Under the pieces are notes generated by a model. That model saw only the letters and a program-made list of their open reading frames with translations, was not told the origin of the DNA and did not search any database. From contig NZ_JACAWV010000023.1 in the NCBI RefSeq assembly GCF_013390595.1, positions 310,001 to 374,000 on the forward strand: a DNA stretch of 64,000 nt, written 5' to 3'. The translations under genes were made by a program, and so were the position numbers. This stretch comes from Rhizobium sp. RM. GTDB lineage: Bacteria > Pseudomonadota > Alphaproteobacteria > Rhizobiales > Rhizobiaceae. Positions 44,141-52,803 of this stretch are shown here, piece by piece; the stretch's first letter is position 1; the number at the start of each line of letters is the position of its first letter.

Positions 44141-45196
44141 ATGGTCGACTATCGTTATCTCGGGCGCAGCGCGCTGAAAGTTTCACCGCTGAGCTTAGGC
44201 ACCATGATGTTTGGCGGCCCGACACCGGACGAGACTGCATTCCGGATCATCGACAAAGCCCGCGAACAAGGCATCAACTTCATCGACACGGCGGATGTCT
44301 ATCACGACGGAAAGTCCGAGGAAGTTGTGGGCCGTGGCATCAAGGCACATCGCGATCATTGGGTGCTGGCGACGAAATTCGTCAACTCGCACACCAAGGG
44401 CCCGAACCTTGGCGGCCATTCGCGTAAATGGGTCATCGAAACAGTTGAAAACTCCCTGCGGCGTCTCAATACCGATTACATCGATATCCTCTATTTCCAC
44501 CGCGCCGTATTCGATGCTCCGCTGGAAGAGCCGGTTCGTGCCATCGCCGACCTGATCCGCGCGGGCAAGTTGCGTTACTTCGGCGTTTCGAATTTCCGTG
44601 GCTGGCGTATCGCGGAAATATCGCACCTCGCAGATCAGCTTGGCATCGATCGCCCTGTCGCCAGCCAGCCGCTTTACAACATCGTCAACCGCACGGCGGA
44701 AGCCGAGCAACTGCCGGCCGCCCATCATTATGGTCTCGGCGTCGTTTCCTACTCGCCACTGGCGCGTGGCGTTCTGACTGGCAAATACCAGCCTGGTCAG
44801 GAGCCTGGCGCCGACACACGTGTTGGCCGTGGCGACAAGCGCGTCCTGGAAACGGAATGGCGTCCAGAGTCTGTTGAAATCGCCCAGAAGGTTGCAGCGC
44901 ATGCCGCTGCCAAGGGCGTCTCCGCTGCGGACTTCGCGCTTGCATGGGTGCTGAACAACAAGTTCGTCACCGCCGCCATCACCGGCCCCCGCACAGAGGA
45001 GCACTGGGACAACTACGTTCGCGCCCTCGACGTCACGATCGATGCCGACGATGAGGCACTGGTCGACAGCCTGGTCACGACTGGTCACCCCTCGACACCC
45101 GGCTTTAACGATCCAAGTCACCCGGTCGAAGGTCGCGTTCCGCGCAATCTGGCACCCGCGACACGCCCGGCTGTAAAGCCCCGCGCCGTCGCGTGA
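44141..45196 (+). CDS. Aldo/keto reductase
   Basis: A 351-aa NADPH-dependent oxidoreductase with the AKR fold. The catalytic set is seen as FIDTADVYHDG (Tyr), LATKF (Lys) and YFHRA (His). The C-terminal GPRTEEHWDNYVRALD is the usual cofactor region. AAGGAG precedes the ATG at 44141. It lies between the ABC ATPase genes and a DszC/SfnB-like gene in one operon, so it may reduce an aldehyde or ketone released when the C-S bond is cleaved. Confidence 0.9.
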   Translation: MVDYRYLGRSALKVSPLSLGTMMFGGPTPDETAFRIIDKAREQGINFIDTADVYHDGKSEEVVGRGIKAHRDHWVLATKFVNSHTKGPNLGGHSRKWVIETVENSLRRLNTDYIDILYFHRAVFDAPLEEPVRAIADLIRAGKLRYFGVSNFRGWRIAEISHLADQLGIDRPVASQPLYNIVNRTAEAEQLPAAHHYGLGVVSYSPLARGVLTGKYQPGQEPGADTRVGRGDKRVLETEWRPESVEIAQKVAAHAAAKGVSAADFALAWVLNNKFVTAAITGPRTEEHWDNYVRALDVTIDADDEALVDSLVTTGHPSTPGFNDPSHPVEGRVPRNLAPATRPAVKPRAVA

Positions 45197-45255
45197 CAAC
45201 GGGCCTGCGGCAGGAAACGTGCCGCAGGCTTTTCCAATTTTCAAGGAATAGCGCG

Positions 45256-46497
45256 ATGTCCAAGACCAATATAGTGACGACCGGCACTGCTTCCCCCTCC
45301 GAGGTGCCGAGCCGCGACGAAATACTGGAGAGGGCGAAGGAAATCGCAGATTACGCGGCCAAGAATGCTGCGTTGCGTGAACGGGAGCGGGTTCTGCCGT
45401 TCGATGTTTTCAAGCTGATCAAGGACGCAAAACTCGGAACTCTGCGTATTCCGGAAGCCAAAGGCGGACCTGGCGGATCAATCTCCGACTACATTGAAGT
45501 ACTGATGATCCTCGGGGAGGCGGACAGCAATATCCCCCATGCGCTGCGCAGCCATTTCAACTTCACTGAACATCTCGCCCTCACACCTGTCGAACTTGAA
45601 GATCGCCGGCACCTCGAAAGCGTTCTGGCAGGCAAGCTTTTCGCAGGCGCCAGCACGGAACAGGGCACCAAACGACCGGGTGAAATCACCACACAACTGA
45701 GTACCGATGGCGATCGCTACAGGCTGAATGGCAGGAAGTGGTACGCGACCGGCACAGCGTTTGCAGACTTCGGCACTTTCAGTGCTGTCGACGAAAAGGG
45801 CGACCCGATCGGTGTCTTGATACCCCTCGACCGCGAGGGCATCACAATCCTCGACGACTGGGACAGCATGGGCCAGAGGATGACTGCAAGTGGTGGCGTT
45901 CGACTCGACAATGTGGAGGTACTACCGCACGAACTTACGACACGGCGGCTTTCCAGCCAGGTCGGGCGTCACTCATCTGCCCTGCGTCAGCTTCATCTGG
46001 CCGCATCGGCAACCGGTGCTGTTCAAGGCGCGGTCAATGATGGCATTGATTACGTTCTCAAGCAGGCTCGCACTACCCTTCACAGCTCAGCCGAGATAGC
46101 CAGCCAGGACCCGTTCGTTCAAAAAACTGTCGGTGAACTGAGTGCTGGCGCTTTTGCCGTCAAAACACTCATTCGAGAAGCTGCACGAACACTCGACAAG
46201 ACAGCTGCCGCGTTTGCCGCAGGCGAGGAAGAGGCAATAGAAGCCGCATTGCTGGAAGGCTCACTTGCGACGGCGCGCACGCAGATTATTGCCTCCCAGA
46301 TTTCCCTGAACGTGGCGACAAGCCTCTTTGAACTTGGCGGCGGCTCGGCAACCTCGGCGGAACGGAACTTCGACCGGCACTGGCGAAATATCCGCACCGT
46401 CTACAATCACAATCCACTGCTGCACAAGGCGCGCGTGGTTGGAGATTACTTTCTGAACGGCACCACAACGCATCTTAGGGAGGGCCGGGTTTTCTGA
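45256..46497 (+). CDS. DszC/SfnB-like acyl-CoA-dehydrogenase-fold monooxygenase
   Basis: A 413-aa protein, about the size of DszC (417 aa). The first domain has LRIPEAKGGPGGSI and EADSNIPHALRSHF; the beta domain has LNGRKWYATGTAFAD; the C-terminus has FDRHWRNIRTVYNHNP followed by VVGDYFLNG. That last block is the mark of flavin-dependent sulfur monooxygenases such as DszC and SfnB rather than of true dehydrogenases. It likely oxidises a sulfide, sulfoxide or sulfone with reduced FMN. ATG at 45256 follows AAGGAATA. It is in the operon with the ABC importer, the aldo/keto reductase and a LysR gene. Confidence 0.87.
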   Translation: MSKTNIVTTGTASPSEVPSRDEILERAKEIADYAAKNAALRERERVLPFDVFKLIKDAKLGTLRIPEAKGGPGGSISDYIEVLMILGEADSNIPHALRSHFNFTEHLALTPVELEDRRHLESVLAGKLFAGASTEQGTKRPGEITTQLSTDGDRYRLNGRKWYATGTAFADFGTFSAVDEKGDPIGVLIPLDREGITILDDWDSMGQRMTASGGVRLDNVEVLPHELTTRRLSSQVGRHSSALRQLHLAASATGAVQGAVNDGIDYVLKQARTTLHSSAEIASQDPFVQKTVGELSAGAFAVKTLIREAARTLDKTAAAFAAGEEEAIEAALLEGSLATARTQIIASQISLNVATSLFELGGGSATSAERNFDRHWRNIRTVYNHNPLLHKARVVGDYFLNGTTTHLREGRVF

Positions 46498-46518
46498 CGC
46501 CGGCGAAGAGTAAAGCCC

Positions 46519-47493
46519 ATGCCAACAGAACTCGCCTCCTCCTCCAACACAGTCGCAGCTCTGCGGCTGCCAACCCTTTCCCGATTGCCGCCGCTGACAG
46601 CTTTGCGAGCATTTGTCGTCGCCGCCAGACATGCGAGCTTCGCGCGCGCCGCCGATGAGCTGCATGTATCGACGACCGCAATTGGACAACAGGTCCGCAT
46701 CCTCGAAGGCCACCTCGGCCAGCCCCTGTTCAACCGCCAGCGTGGAGAACTCAGGCTGACAGATGCTGGGGCTGCTCTTTATCCTGGCCTCGCAAACGCT
46801 TTCGACACAATGATCGACAGCATTTCCGATCTATTGCGTTCGGGCTCCAGACCAAGGCTTCGTATGTTGGTCTGTCCGTCCTTGGCGGCACGCTGGCTTG
46901 CACCTCGGCTTGGCAACATCAGCCAAGCTCTGGGCGATGTTGAGCTCTCGGTCGAAACAACCGTGAACGGGCCGCTTGGCCTGCAGCAACTTGATGATGT
47001 CGACTGTGCCATCGTCGCAAGCGATGAACGTATCCCGGGCTTCACCTATGAGCCGCTTTTCGATGATGCGGTCATTGCGATCTGTGCCGCGGATTTCGCT
47101 TTGCGCCACCAGCTAGCCGGTGAGCCCGAAAGACTAAAGCGCAATTCCATTCCGATACTGCGCGGCGCCGACCCCGATCCTGTATTTGAATGGCCACATT
47201 GGTTGCGCGCTAACGGCATCCATTCCCGCATACCCACGACGGGTCCGCGCTTTACCCACCCGCAGGTTCTCATTGAAGCAGCCGCTGCTGGCCATGGCAT
47301 TGCGCTTGTACGATATTCTCTTGTGGCCGGAGACCTGAAGACGGGTCGCCTGGTTTCTCCATTCGGCACGCCACAGCCTACGGTCAATCGTTATCATCTC
47401 ATCGCAAGCCATGAGAGGCGGCGGCAGCCAGAAATAACCTCACTCATCGCTATGCTGCGCGAGGATGTCCCCTCTTTTGCCACCGCCGCCTGA
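46519..47493 (+). CDS. LysR-family regulator (GcvA-like)
   Basis: A 324-aa regulator with a longer than usual N-terminus, then LPPLTALRAFVVAARHASFA, ADELHVSTTAIGQQVRILE and LFNRQRGELRLTDAG, the GcvA-type helix-turn-helix. The effector domain follows. It lies 21 bases after the DszC-like gene and is probably co-transcribed. It is a candidate local regulator of the organosulfur importer operon, but its effector and sites are unknown. Confidence 0.88.
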   Translation: MPTELASSSNTVAALRLPTLSRLPPLTALRAFVVAARHASFARAADELHVSTTAIGQQVRILEGHLGQPLFNRQRGELRLTDAGAALYPGLANAFDTMIDSISDLLRSGSRPRLRMLVCPSLAARWLAPRLGNISQALGDVELSVETTVNGPLGLQQLDDVDCAIVASDERIPGFTYEPLFDDAVIAICAADFALRHQLAGEPERLKRNSIPILRGADPDPVFEWPHWLRANGIHSRIPTTGPRFTHPQVLIEAAAAGHGIALVRYSLVAGDLKTGRLVSPFGTPQPTVNRYHLIASHERRRQPEITSLIAMLREDVPSFATAA

Positions 47494-47517
47494 CGCGCCC
47501 GTCCCACTTCAGGCGCG
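47494..47517. terminator. Hairpin between convergent genes
   Basis: CGCGCC (47494-47499) and GGCGCG (47512-47517) form a 6-bp stem spanning the junction of the LysR gene and the convergent monooxygenase gene, touching the stop of the latter. A bidirectional terminator is possible; there is no U-run. Confidence 0.3.
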
Positions 47518-48861
47518 AATTCTGCTTGTTTCATTGATGGTGTGGATGTTCTGCGGCCGTGGCAGGCCATAGTGGTCGCGAAGCGTGTCACCGGAATAGT
47601 CGGCGCGAAACAGTCCACGCTTTCTCAGAAGTGGCACAACCTCATCAATGAAGATATCAAATCCGCCCGTGAGCCACGGCGGCATGATATTGAAGCCATC
47701 GGCAGCTCCTTCCCGGAACCAGGTCTCGATCCAGTCGGCGACCTGTTCTGGGGTTCCTGCAATGACCTTGTGGCCGCGACCGCCAGCAAGCCGGTGAAGC
47801 AGTTGCCGAATGGTCGGGTTTTCACGATCGATCACATCAAGCACCAGTTGATGCCGGCTGCTGTCTGCACGGGCTCTCGTCGCTTCCACAGCCTCGCTTG
47901 GTAGCGGCTTGTCGAGATCGGCATCACCAAGATCGATACCTGTGATCCTGGTCAGTTGTGTCAGCGAAAAAGCGGGCTGGATGAGATCGTTGAACTCGGC
48001 TTCGAGCTTTTTCGCATCTGTTTCCGTACCGGCAATAAAAGGACTGATCCCCGGCAGGACCTTCACATGGGCCGGATTGCGACCAGCACTCGCAACCCTC
48101 TTCTTGATATCCGAATAGAATGCCTTTGCGCTTTCAATTGTCTGATGCGCGGTGAAGATCGCTTCGGCATATTGGGCGGCAAACCCGCGCCCGTCATCTG
48201 AGGAGCCAGCCTGTACATAGACTGGCCGACCCTGCGGCGAACGCGACACATTCAGCGCACCCTGGACACGATAGAACTCGCCTTCGTGATTGGCGGGGTG
48301 AATACGATCGGTATCGGCGAAAAGCCCGCTTTCTTTGTCTGCAACAATAGCGTCGTCTTCCCAACTGTCCCATAGCTTTGTTACGACATCAACGAACTCG
48401 CTCGCCTGTCGATACCGATCCGCATGCGACGGGTGTTTTTCAAGGTTAAAGTTTGCGGCGGCCGCATCCACTGACGTGGTCACGATGTTCCAGCCGACGC
48501 GACCGCCACTGATGTGATCGACGGATGCAAACAGGCGCGCGAGGTTATAGGGCTCATAATAGGTCGTGGACGCGGTTGCGATAAACCCGATCTTCTCCGT
48601 GACAGCCGAAAGGGCGGCCAGCATAGTGATTGGCTCCAGCCGGTGTTTCGCGGAGTATCTGATATTCCCGTCGAGAACTGGCGCATCGGCAAAGAATATC
48701 GCATCGAGCTTTGCCGCTTCAGCACGCCTTGCGATATCCTGATAAAGCCGGATATCGGTGACGCGATGCGGTTCGGACTGCGGATGCCGCCACGCAGCCT
48801 CATGATGGCCGCCGGGATAAACAAATGCGTTGAGTACGAGTTTTTCGGACGATCTTGCCAT
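47509..48861 (-). CDS. NtaA/SnaA/DszA-family FMNH2-dependent monooxygenase
   Basis: A 450-aa luciferase-fold monooxygenase starting MARSSEKLVLNAFVYPGG. The HHEAAWRHPQ, FFADAPVLDG, PITMLAALSAVT and GRVGWNIVTT segments, and RSPQGRPVYVQAGSSDDGRGFA, are typical of the NtaA/DszA group. Such enzymes use reduced flavin to cleave C-N or C-S bonds; DszA converts a cyclic sulfone to a sulfinate. ATG at 48861 follows AGGATGAGG. It lies downstream of binding protein 2 and a DUF3088 gene. Given the DszB- and DszC-like neighbours, a sulfone substrate is likely but not certain. Confidence 0.87.
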   Translation of the reverse strand: MARSSEKLVLNAFVYPGGHHEAAWRHPQSEPHRVTDIRLYQDIARRAEAAKLDAIFFADAPVLDGNIRYSAKHRLEPITMLAALSAVTEKIGFIATASTTYYEPYNLARLFASVDHISGGRVGWNIVTTSVDAAAANFNLEKHPSHADRYRQASEFVDVVTKLWDSWEDDAIVADKESGLFADTDRIHPANHEGEFYRVQGALNVSRSPQGRPVYVQAGSSDDGRGFAAQYAEAIFTAHQTIESAKAFYSDIKKRVASAGRNPAHVKVLPGISPFIAGTETDAKKLEAEFNDLIQPAFSLTQLTRITGIDLGDADLDKPLPSEAVEATRARADSSRHQLVLDVIDRENPTIRQLLHRLAGGRGHKVIAGTPEQVADWIETWFREGAADGFNIMPPWLTGGFDIFIDEVVPLLRKRGLFRADYSGDTLRDHYGLPRPQNIHTINETSRIRA

Positions 48862-48930
48862 GAGATCCTCATCCTTTTGCCGTTTGCGGAAAAATGTGGC
48901 GCGTCCGGACAATCCGACGCGCCGCAGTCA

Positions 48931-50526
48931 TCAGGCTTCTTTCGCGAGCCAAGCTTTGGCGAGATTGCCGCTTAAGCCCTCAGCACCAACGGCGTAGTCC
49001 TTGACCTTGACGTTTCCGACCACCGGCTGAACAGGAGATACGAGGTTGATGACCGGGAGATCCTTTGCAACGATGGCCTGGAATTCCTTGAAAAAGGCCG
49101 CGCGCTTCTCGATATCGGGCTCCACAGATGCAGCCTCCAACAACCGGTCTACCTCCGGGTTCTCGTAATGGCTGGCATTGGAGAACGGCAGTCCGATCTT
49201 GAAGTTCTTGCTCCAGTAAACACGCTGCACGCCGGCAGTCGGATCGAAGGTGTTCGAAAGCGACTCGACCGACAAGTCCCATGCCCGATCAGTATAGACC
49301 ACCTTCACATAGGTTCCGAAATCGAACTTCTGGATTTCGGCTTCGATGCCGATCTTGGCGAGAGCCTGGGCTATGAAATCCGAATAGGTCTGAGGGTTGA
49401 ATGGGTTCGTCGTCACACGCAACTTGAAACGCTTGCCGTTTTCCTTGCGTGGGAAACCCGCCTCATCCAGGAGTTTCTCGGAAAGCGCGGTGTCGAACTT
49501 CGCAAAGCCGATATCGGGATTGTGAAATTTCGGCAAACCGGGGCTGATCGGCGTTGGAGACGGAACGGCATATCCGTAAAGCACCACATCGATGAGCGCG
49601 GGAACATCGATCGCATGTGCGATTGCCTGCCGCACTTTGAGGTTTTTCAATATCTCGTTTTCGAGATTGATGACGAGCTGGTTCTGTTGGCCCGCATAGG
49701 CATAGATGCGATCATCCACCTTAAGGTTTGGAACTGATTTCAGTCGCTCGAGGTCAGCAAGCGCGACTGGGTTTGGGCCAATATCGCCCTCTCCTGTCTC
49801 GAGCGCTGCGGCACGCGAACCTGCATCGTTGATCAGACGGATGATAACTCGTTCCAGATAGGGACGCGGCGCATCCCAATAGTCCGCATTCCGTTCTAGC
49901 AGGATATGGCTGCCTGGCACCCACTCCTTCAACACGAACGGTCCACTACCTATGATTTGCTCCGGCTTCGGATTATCTGTCGGCTTGAACGTTTCGAAGA
50001 TGTGCTTCGGCACAATCGGCGATTCCGATGATGCGAGCGCTGTGATGAGCCCCGGTGCAGGCTTCGCAAGCTTGACACGCGCAACCAGCGGGTCTGATGA
50101 ATCGACACTCTCTACCTGTGAAAAGGTTGCGCGGCCGCGGGGATGTGCTTCCTTTAGGCGCAGGATAGAGAACGCGACGTCTGCAGAGGTTAGCGGCTTT
50201 CCGTCATGGAATTTTGCCCCAGGCTGCAAATGAAAAACATACTCCAGTCCGTCTGCAGAAACCGACCATTCCTTCGCGAGACTTGGCTTTGGAGAAAGGT
50301 CGTAGTCGTAGGTGAGAAGTCCATCGTAAATCTTCGAGCCAATAAATTGCGGACCGCCCGCACTGGTGTTGATCGCGACAAGCTGCGTCGGCTCGGGGAA
50401 ATAGACAATCTTCAGCGTCCCGCCGGAAACTGGCTCTTCCGCTGCTGCAAAAGCACCGCCGGGAAGTGAGACGATAGTGCCGGCAGCAAGCGCAATCTTG
50501 TGAAACTGACGTCTGGAAAGGTTCAT
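48931..50526 (-). CDS. Family 5 ABC solute-binding protein with twin-arginine signal (SBP 2)
   Basis: A 531-aa DppA/OppA-family protein. The N-terminus MNLSRRQFHKIALAAGTIV is a clear twin-arginine signal. YVFHLQPGAKFHDGKPL and NADYWDAPRPYLERVIIRL are shared with SBP 1. It precedes the DszA-like monooxygenase gene by 69 bases and has no permease genes of its own, so it probably docks with the importer at 40214-44121. Confidence 0.9.
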   Translation of the reverse strand: MNLSRRQFHKIALAAGTIVSLPGGAFAAAEEPVSGGTLKIVYFPEPTQLVAINTSAGGPQFIGSKIYDGLLTYDYDLSPKPSLAKEWSVSADGLEYVFHLQPGAKFHDGKPLTSADVAFSILRLKEAHPRGRATFSQVESVDSSDPLVARVKLAKPAPGLITALASSESPIVPKHIFETFKPTDNPKPEQIIGSGPFVLKEWVPGSHILLERNADYWDAPRPYLERVIIRLINDAGSRAAALETGEGDIGPNPVALADLERLKSVPNLKVDDRIYAYAGQQNQLVINLENEILKNLKVRQAIAHAIDVPALIDVVLYGYAVPSPTPISPGLPKFHNPDIGFAKFDTALSEKLLDEAGFPRKENGKRFKLRVTTNPFNPQTYSDFIAQALAKIGIEAEIQKFDFGTYVKVVYTDRAWDLSVESLSNTFDPTAGVQRVYWSKNFKIGLPFSNASHYENPEVDRLLEAASVEPDIEKRAAFFKEFQAIVAKDLPVINLVSPVQPVVGNVKVKDYAVGAEGLSGNLAKAWLAKEA

Positions 50527-50556
50527 CTTTGTCTCCGAAAAAAGTAGGGCCGTCCT

Positions 50557-50895
50557 TCAGTGGAGGCGCGGAAATCCGTGGCGATCAGCCAGCAATTCGA
50601 GAATGCGTTTGGTGTCCCGCACAAAGCGTCTGTCTCCATACGCGGCGGCATCATCCGGGGGATTTTCGCCCAAGATCAGGAGTGGCAACGACTGATTGTT
50701 CTCCCCGACCTCGGCAATGACAGCAGCCCGTGGCCTTTGGAAATCGACCCGCTGGATATCCAGCGAAGCAGCAATTTCAGGGAACGAAGCGAGCAATCCT
50801 TCAACCTGATTGCAATGCGGGCAGACAAACCGGACACCTGGTTGTTTGGGATCTTCGAAACCGGGAGAAATCAGAAAAAGTGTATCTTTGGCCAT
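50557..50895 (-). CDS. DUF3088 family protein (thioredoxin-like CxxC)
   Basis: A 112-aa protein starting MAKDTLFLISPGFEDP, with FVCPHCNQVEGLLASFPE carrying a Cys-Pro-His-Cys pair near residue 24, then LDIQRVDFQRPRAAVI and LPLLILGE. This is the DUF3088 layout, resembling a thioredoxin fold. The start at 50895 matches the usual start of the family; an ATG at 50907 is also possible and both have weak ribosome sites. It lies 30 bases upstream of binding protein 2 on the same strand. A redox role in the sulfur pathway is possible but not shown. Confidence 0.75.
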   Translation of the reverse strand: MAKDTLFLISPGFEDPKQPGVRFVCPHCNQVEGLLASFPEIAASLDIQRVDFQRPRAAVIAEVGENNQSLPLLILGENPPDDAAAYGDRRFVRDTKRILELLADRHGFPRLH

Positions 50896-51138
50896 GCCAT
50901 CCATCATTGCTAACTGCGATGGAGCGAGAGTGCCGGGAGGTTGGGAGAGCGTCCAGAAACGTATTCTTGCCTCGAAAAGAAGAATAAATTTGCGAACCAG
51001 CCACCCAGAAACGGCTTTCTTCAGAAGAATTTTCCGATGCGAATTTATTCCGGTACCGCTCTCCATCAAGCAATGCGATTGCCGGAAATTTCAAAGGGAC
51101 GCGAATGCCGAAAACCGTCGCCAATCAGGCCGAGGCAT

Positions 51139-51162
51139 AAAAAAACCCGGCGAAAACGCCGG
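51139..51162 (-). terminator. Rho-independent terminator
   Basis: On the minus strand CCGGCG-TTTT-CGCCGG forms a perfect 6-bp stem followed by a run of T. It lies 25 bases after the stop of binding protein 3 and closes the five-gene unit that starts at 57219. Confidence 0.88.
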
Positions 51163-51187
51163 ATTCTTGGGAAAGAGGCCTATGACC

Positions 51188-52783
51188 TCAGCTTTGGGGC
51201 TGTTTCCAGGCGTTGGCGAGGTCGCCGTAGGCGATATCGATGGTGGTCACAAGCGATTGCAGGCTGGCATTTCGCAAGATGACCGTCGGTAGCGCGACAA
51301 TGGAGAAGTTCGGCAAATCATCACCGGTGATCGTTTGGATCTCCTTGAATTGCGCCGCGCGCTTTGTCTCGTCCACCTCAACGGCCGCAGCACGGAAAAG
51401 GTCATCGACTCTAGGGTTGTTGTAGTGCGCTGCGTTGACATAAGGAGCCGGGTTCTTGATCCCGTCCGACCAGTAGAGGCGCTGGACCCCGGCCGTCGGG
51501 TCAAACAGGCGGCTGATCCCGTTTACGTTTATGTCGAAGCCGCGCTCAGTATAGACCCGCTTGATGAATGTCGCGAGATCGCCTTCAAGGATCTCCACCT
51601 TCACTCCTATCTTGCCGAAAGACGAACGCAGGTAATCGGCAGTTTTGCGGAAGGCATCCGATGGCAGGAATGCAAGCCTCAATGTAAATCGCGTGCCATC
51701 CGCCCCCTTCGGGAATCCAGCCTGATCGAGCAGCGCATTCGATTTTGCGAGGTCGAAGGGATAGTTGAAAGGCGCCTCATCATTATAGGCAGTGAACACC
51801 TTGGGGATGTTCGAGCCTGCCGGTTTTGCCGTTCCAAAAAAGATTGCGTCATTGATAAAATCACGATCGATCGCGTGCGCCAGCGCGTGGCGCACCTCTT
51901 TCTTGGCCAGAACCGGATTTTCGAGATTGAATTCGAAGACTTCGGCATTGTTCAGATAGGCATCGGTATAAACTTCGACGGCGAGTTTGGGGTTTTGCCG
52001 CAACCGCTCCAGATCGCCGTAAGACACATCCGCCGCGTAATCCGCTTCACCGGTTTCGACGGCAATCGTCGCAGATGCCGCATCGGCAAAAAAGCGCGCG
52101 ACAAACCCGTCGAGATACGGCAGTCCTGCCTGCCAATAGTTGGGGTTACGCTTCAATTTGACGTAGCTACCGCGTTTCCATTCCTCAAAGACGAAGGGAC
52201 CGGTACCGATCGGGGCGTTGCCATTCGGGCTTTCGTTGAAGTTTTCCGACGGATATGCGTGTGCTGGCAGGATTGGCGTCTCACCGCCCGTCAGTGCCCT
52301 TAACAGATAAGGCGCGGGCTTTGACAATACGACCACCGCAATATGGGGTTCAGGTGTTTCCACATCGGCAATATTGTCGAATGTGATGCGCCCGCGAGGG
52401 CCAACCTTCTTGAAGGCAAGCAAGGAGAACTTCACATCCGTCGCGGTGAAATCCCTCCCGTCATGCCATTTCACGCCTTTACGCAAACGGAATGTATGAC
52501 GCAGACCGTCGGCAGAGGTTTCCCAGCTTTCTGCCAGGACCGGATGCGGATTGAACTCGCTGTCAAAGCGCACCAGACCTTCCAGGATCTTTGTTGAAAT
52601 CGCTCTGGTACGGGTATTGCTGTCGGAGAGCGGTACGAGCGTCGTTGGCTCACCAAGACCGGCAAAGGTCACGATGCCGCCCTTTGAAGGCTCGTCGGAG
52701 GCGGCAAACGACACGGATGGGAGCAATGCTGCTCCACCAAATGCGGCTGTCAAAAGCAATGTCTTACGTCTTGTCAAATCCAT
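51188..52783 (-). CDS. Family 5 ABC solute-binding protein with twin-arginine-like signal (SBP 3)
   Basis: A 531-aa DppA/OppA-family protein with the N-terminus MDLTRRKTLLLTAAFGG, a twin-arginine-type signal, then HTFRLRKGVKWHDGRDF and NPNYWQAGLPYLDGFVARF. It is the last gene of the unit DszB-like 2, NmrA-like, SsuD/SfnG-like monooxygenase, M20 hydrolase, SBP 3, and is closed by a terminator. Like SBP 1 and SBP 2 it has no permease nearby. Confidence 0.9.
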   Translation of the reverse strand: MDLTRRKTLLLTAAFGGAALLPSVSFAASDEPSKGGIVTFAGLGEPTTLVPLSDSNTRTRAISTKILEGLVRFDSEFNPHPVLAESWETSADGLRHTFRLRKGVKWHDGRDFTATDVKFSLLAFKKVGPRGRITFDNIADVETPEPHIAVVVLSKPAPYLLRALTGGETPILPAHAYPSENFNESPNGNAPIGTGPFVFEEWKRGSYVKLKRNPNYWQAGLPYLDGFVARFFADAASATIAVETGEADYAADVSYGDLERLRQNPKLAVEVYTDAYLNNAEVFEFNLENPVLAKKEVRHALAHAIDRDFINDAIFFGTAKPAGSNIPKVFTAYNDEAPFNYPFDLAKSNALLDQAGFPKGADGTRFTLRLAFLPSDAFRKTADYLRSSFGKIGVKVEILEGDLATFIKRVYTERGFDINVNGISRLFDPTAGVQRLYWSDGIKNPAPYVNAAHYNNPRVDDLFRAAAVEVDETKRAAQFKEIQTITGDDLPNFSIVALPTVILRNASLQSLVTTIDIAYGDLANAWKQPQS

Positions 52784-52803
52784 GATTGTTTCCTCTTCGT
52801 GTT

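Noticed and set aside
44195-45244. A 349-codon open frame on the minus strand
   Set aside because: It is antisense to the clearly real aldo/keto reductase gene and its translation is Arg/Asp-rich with no recognisable motif.
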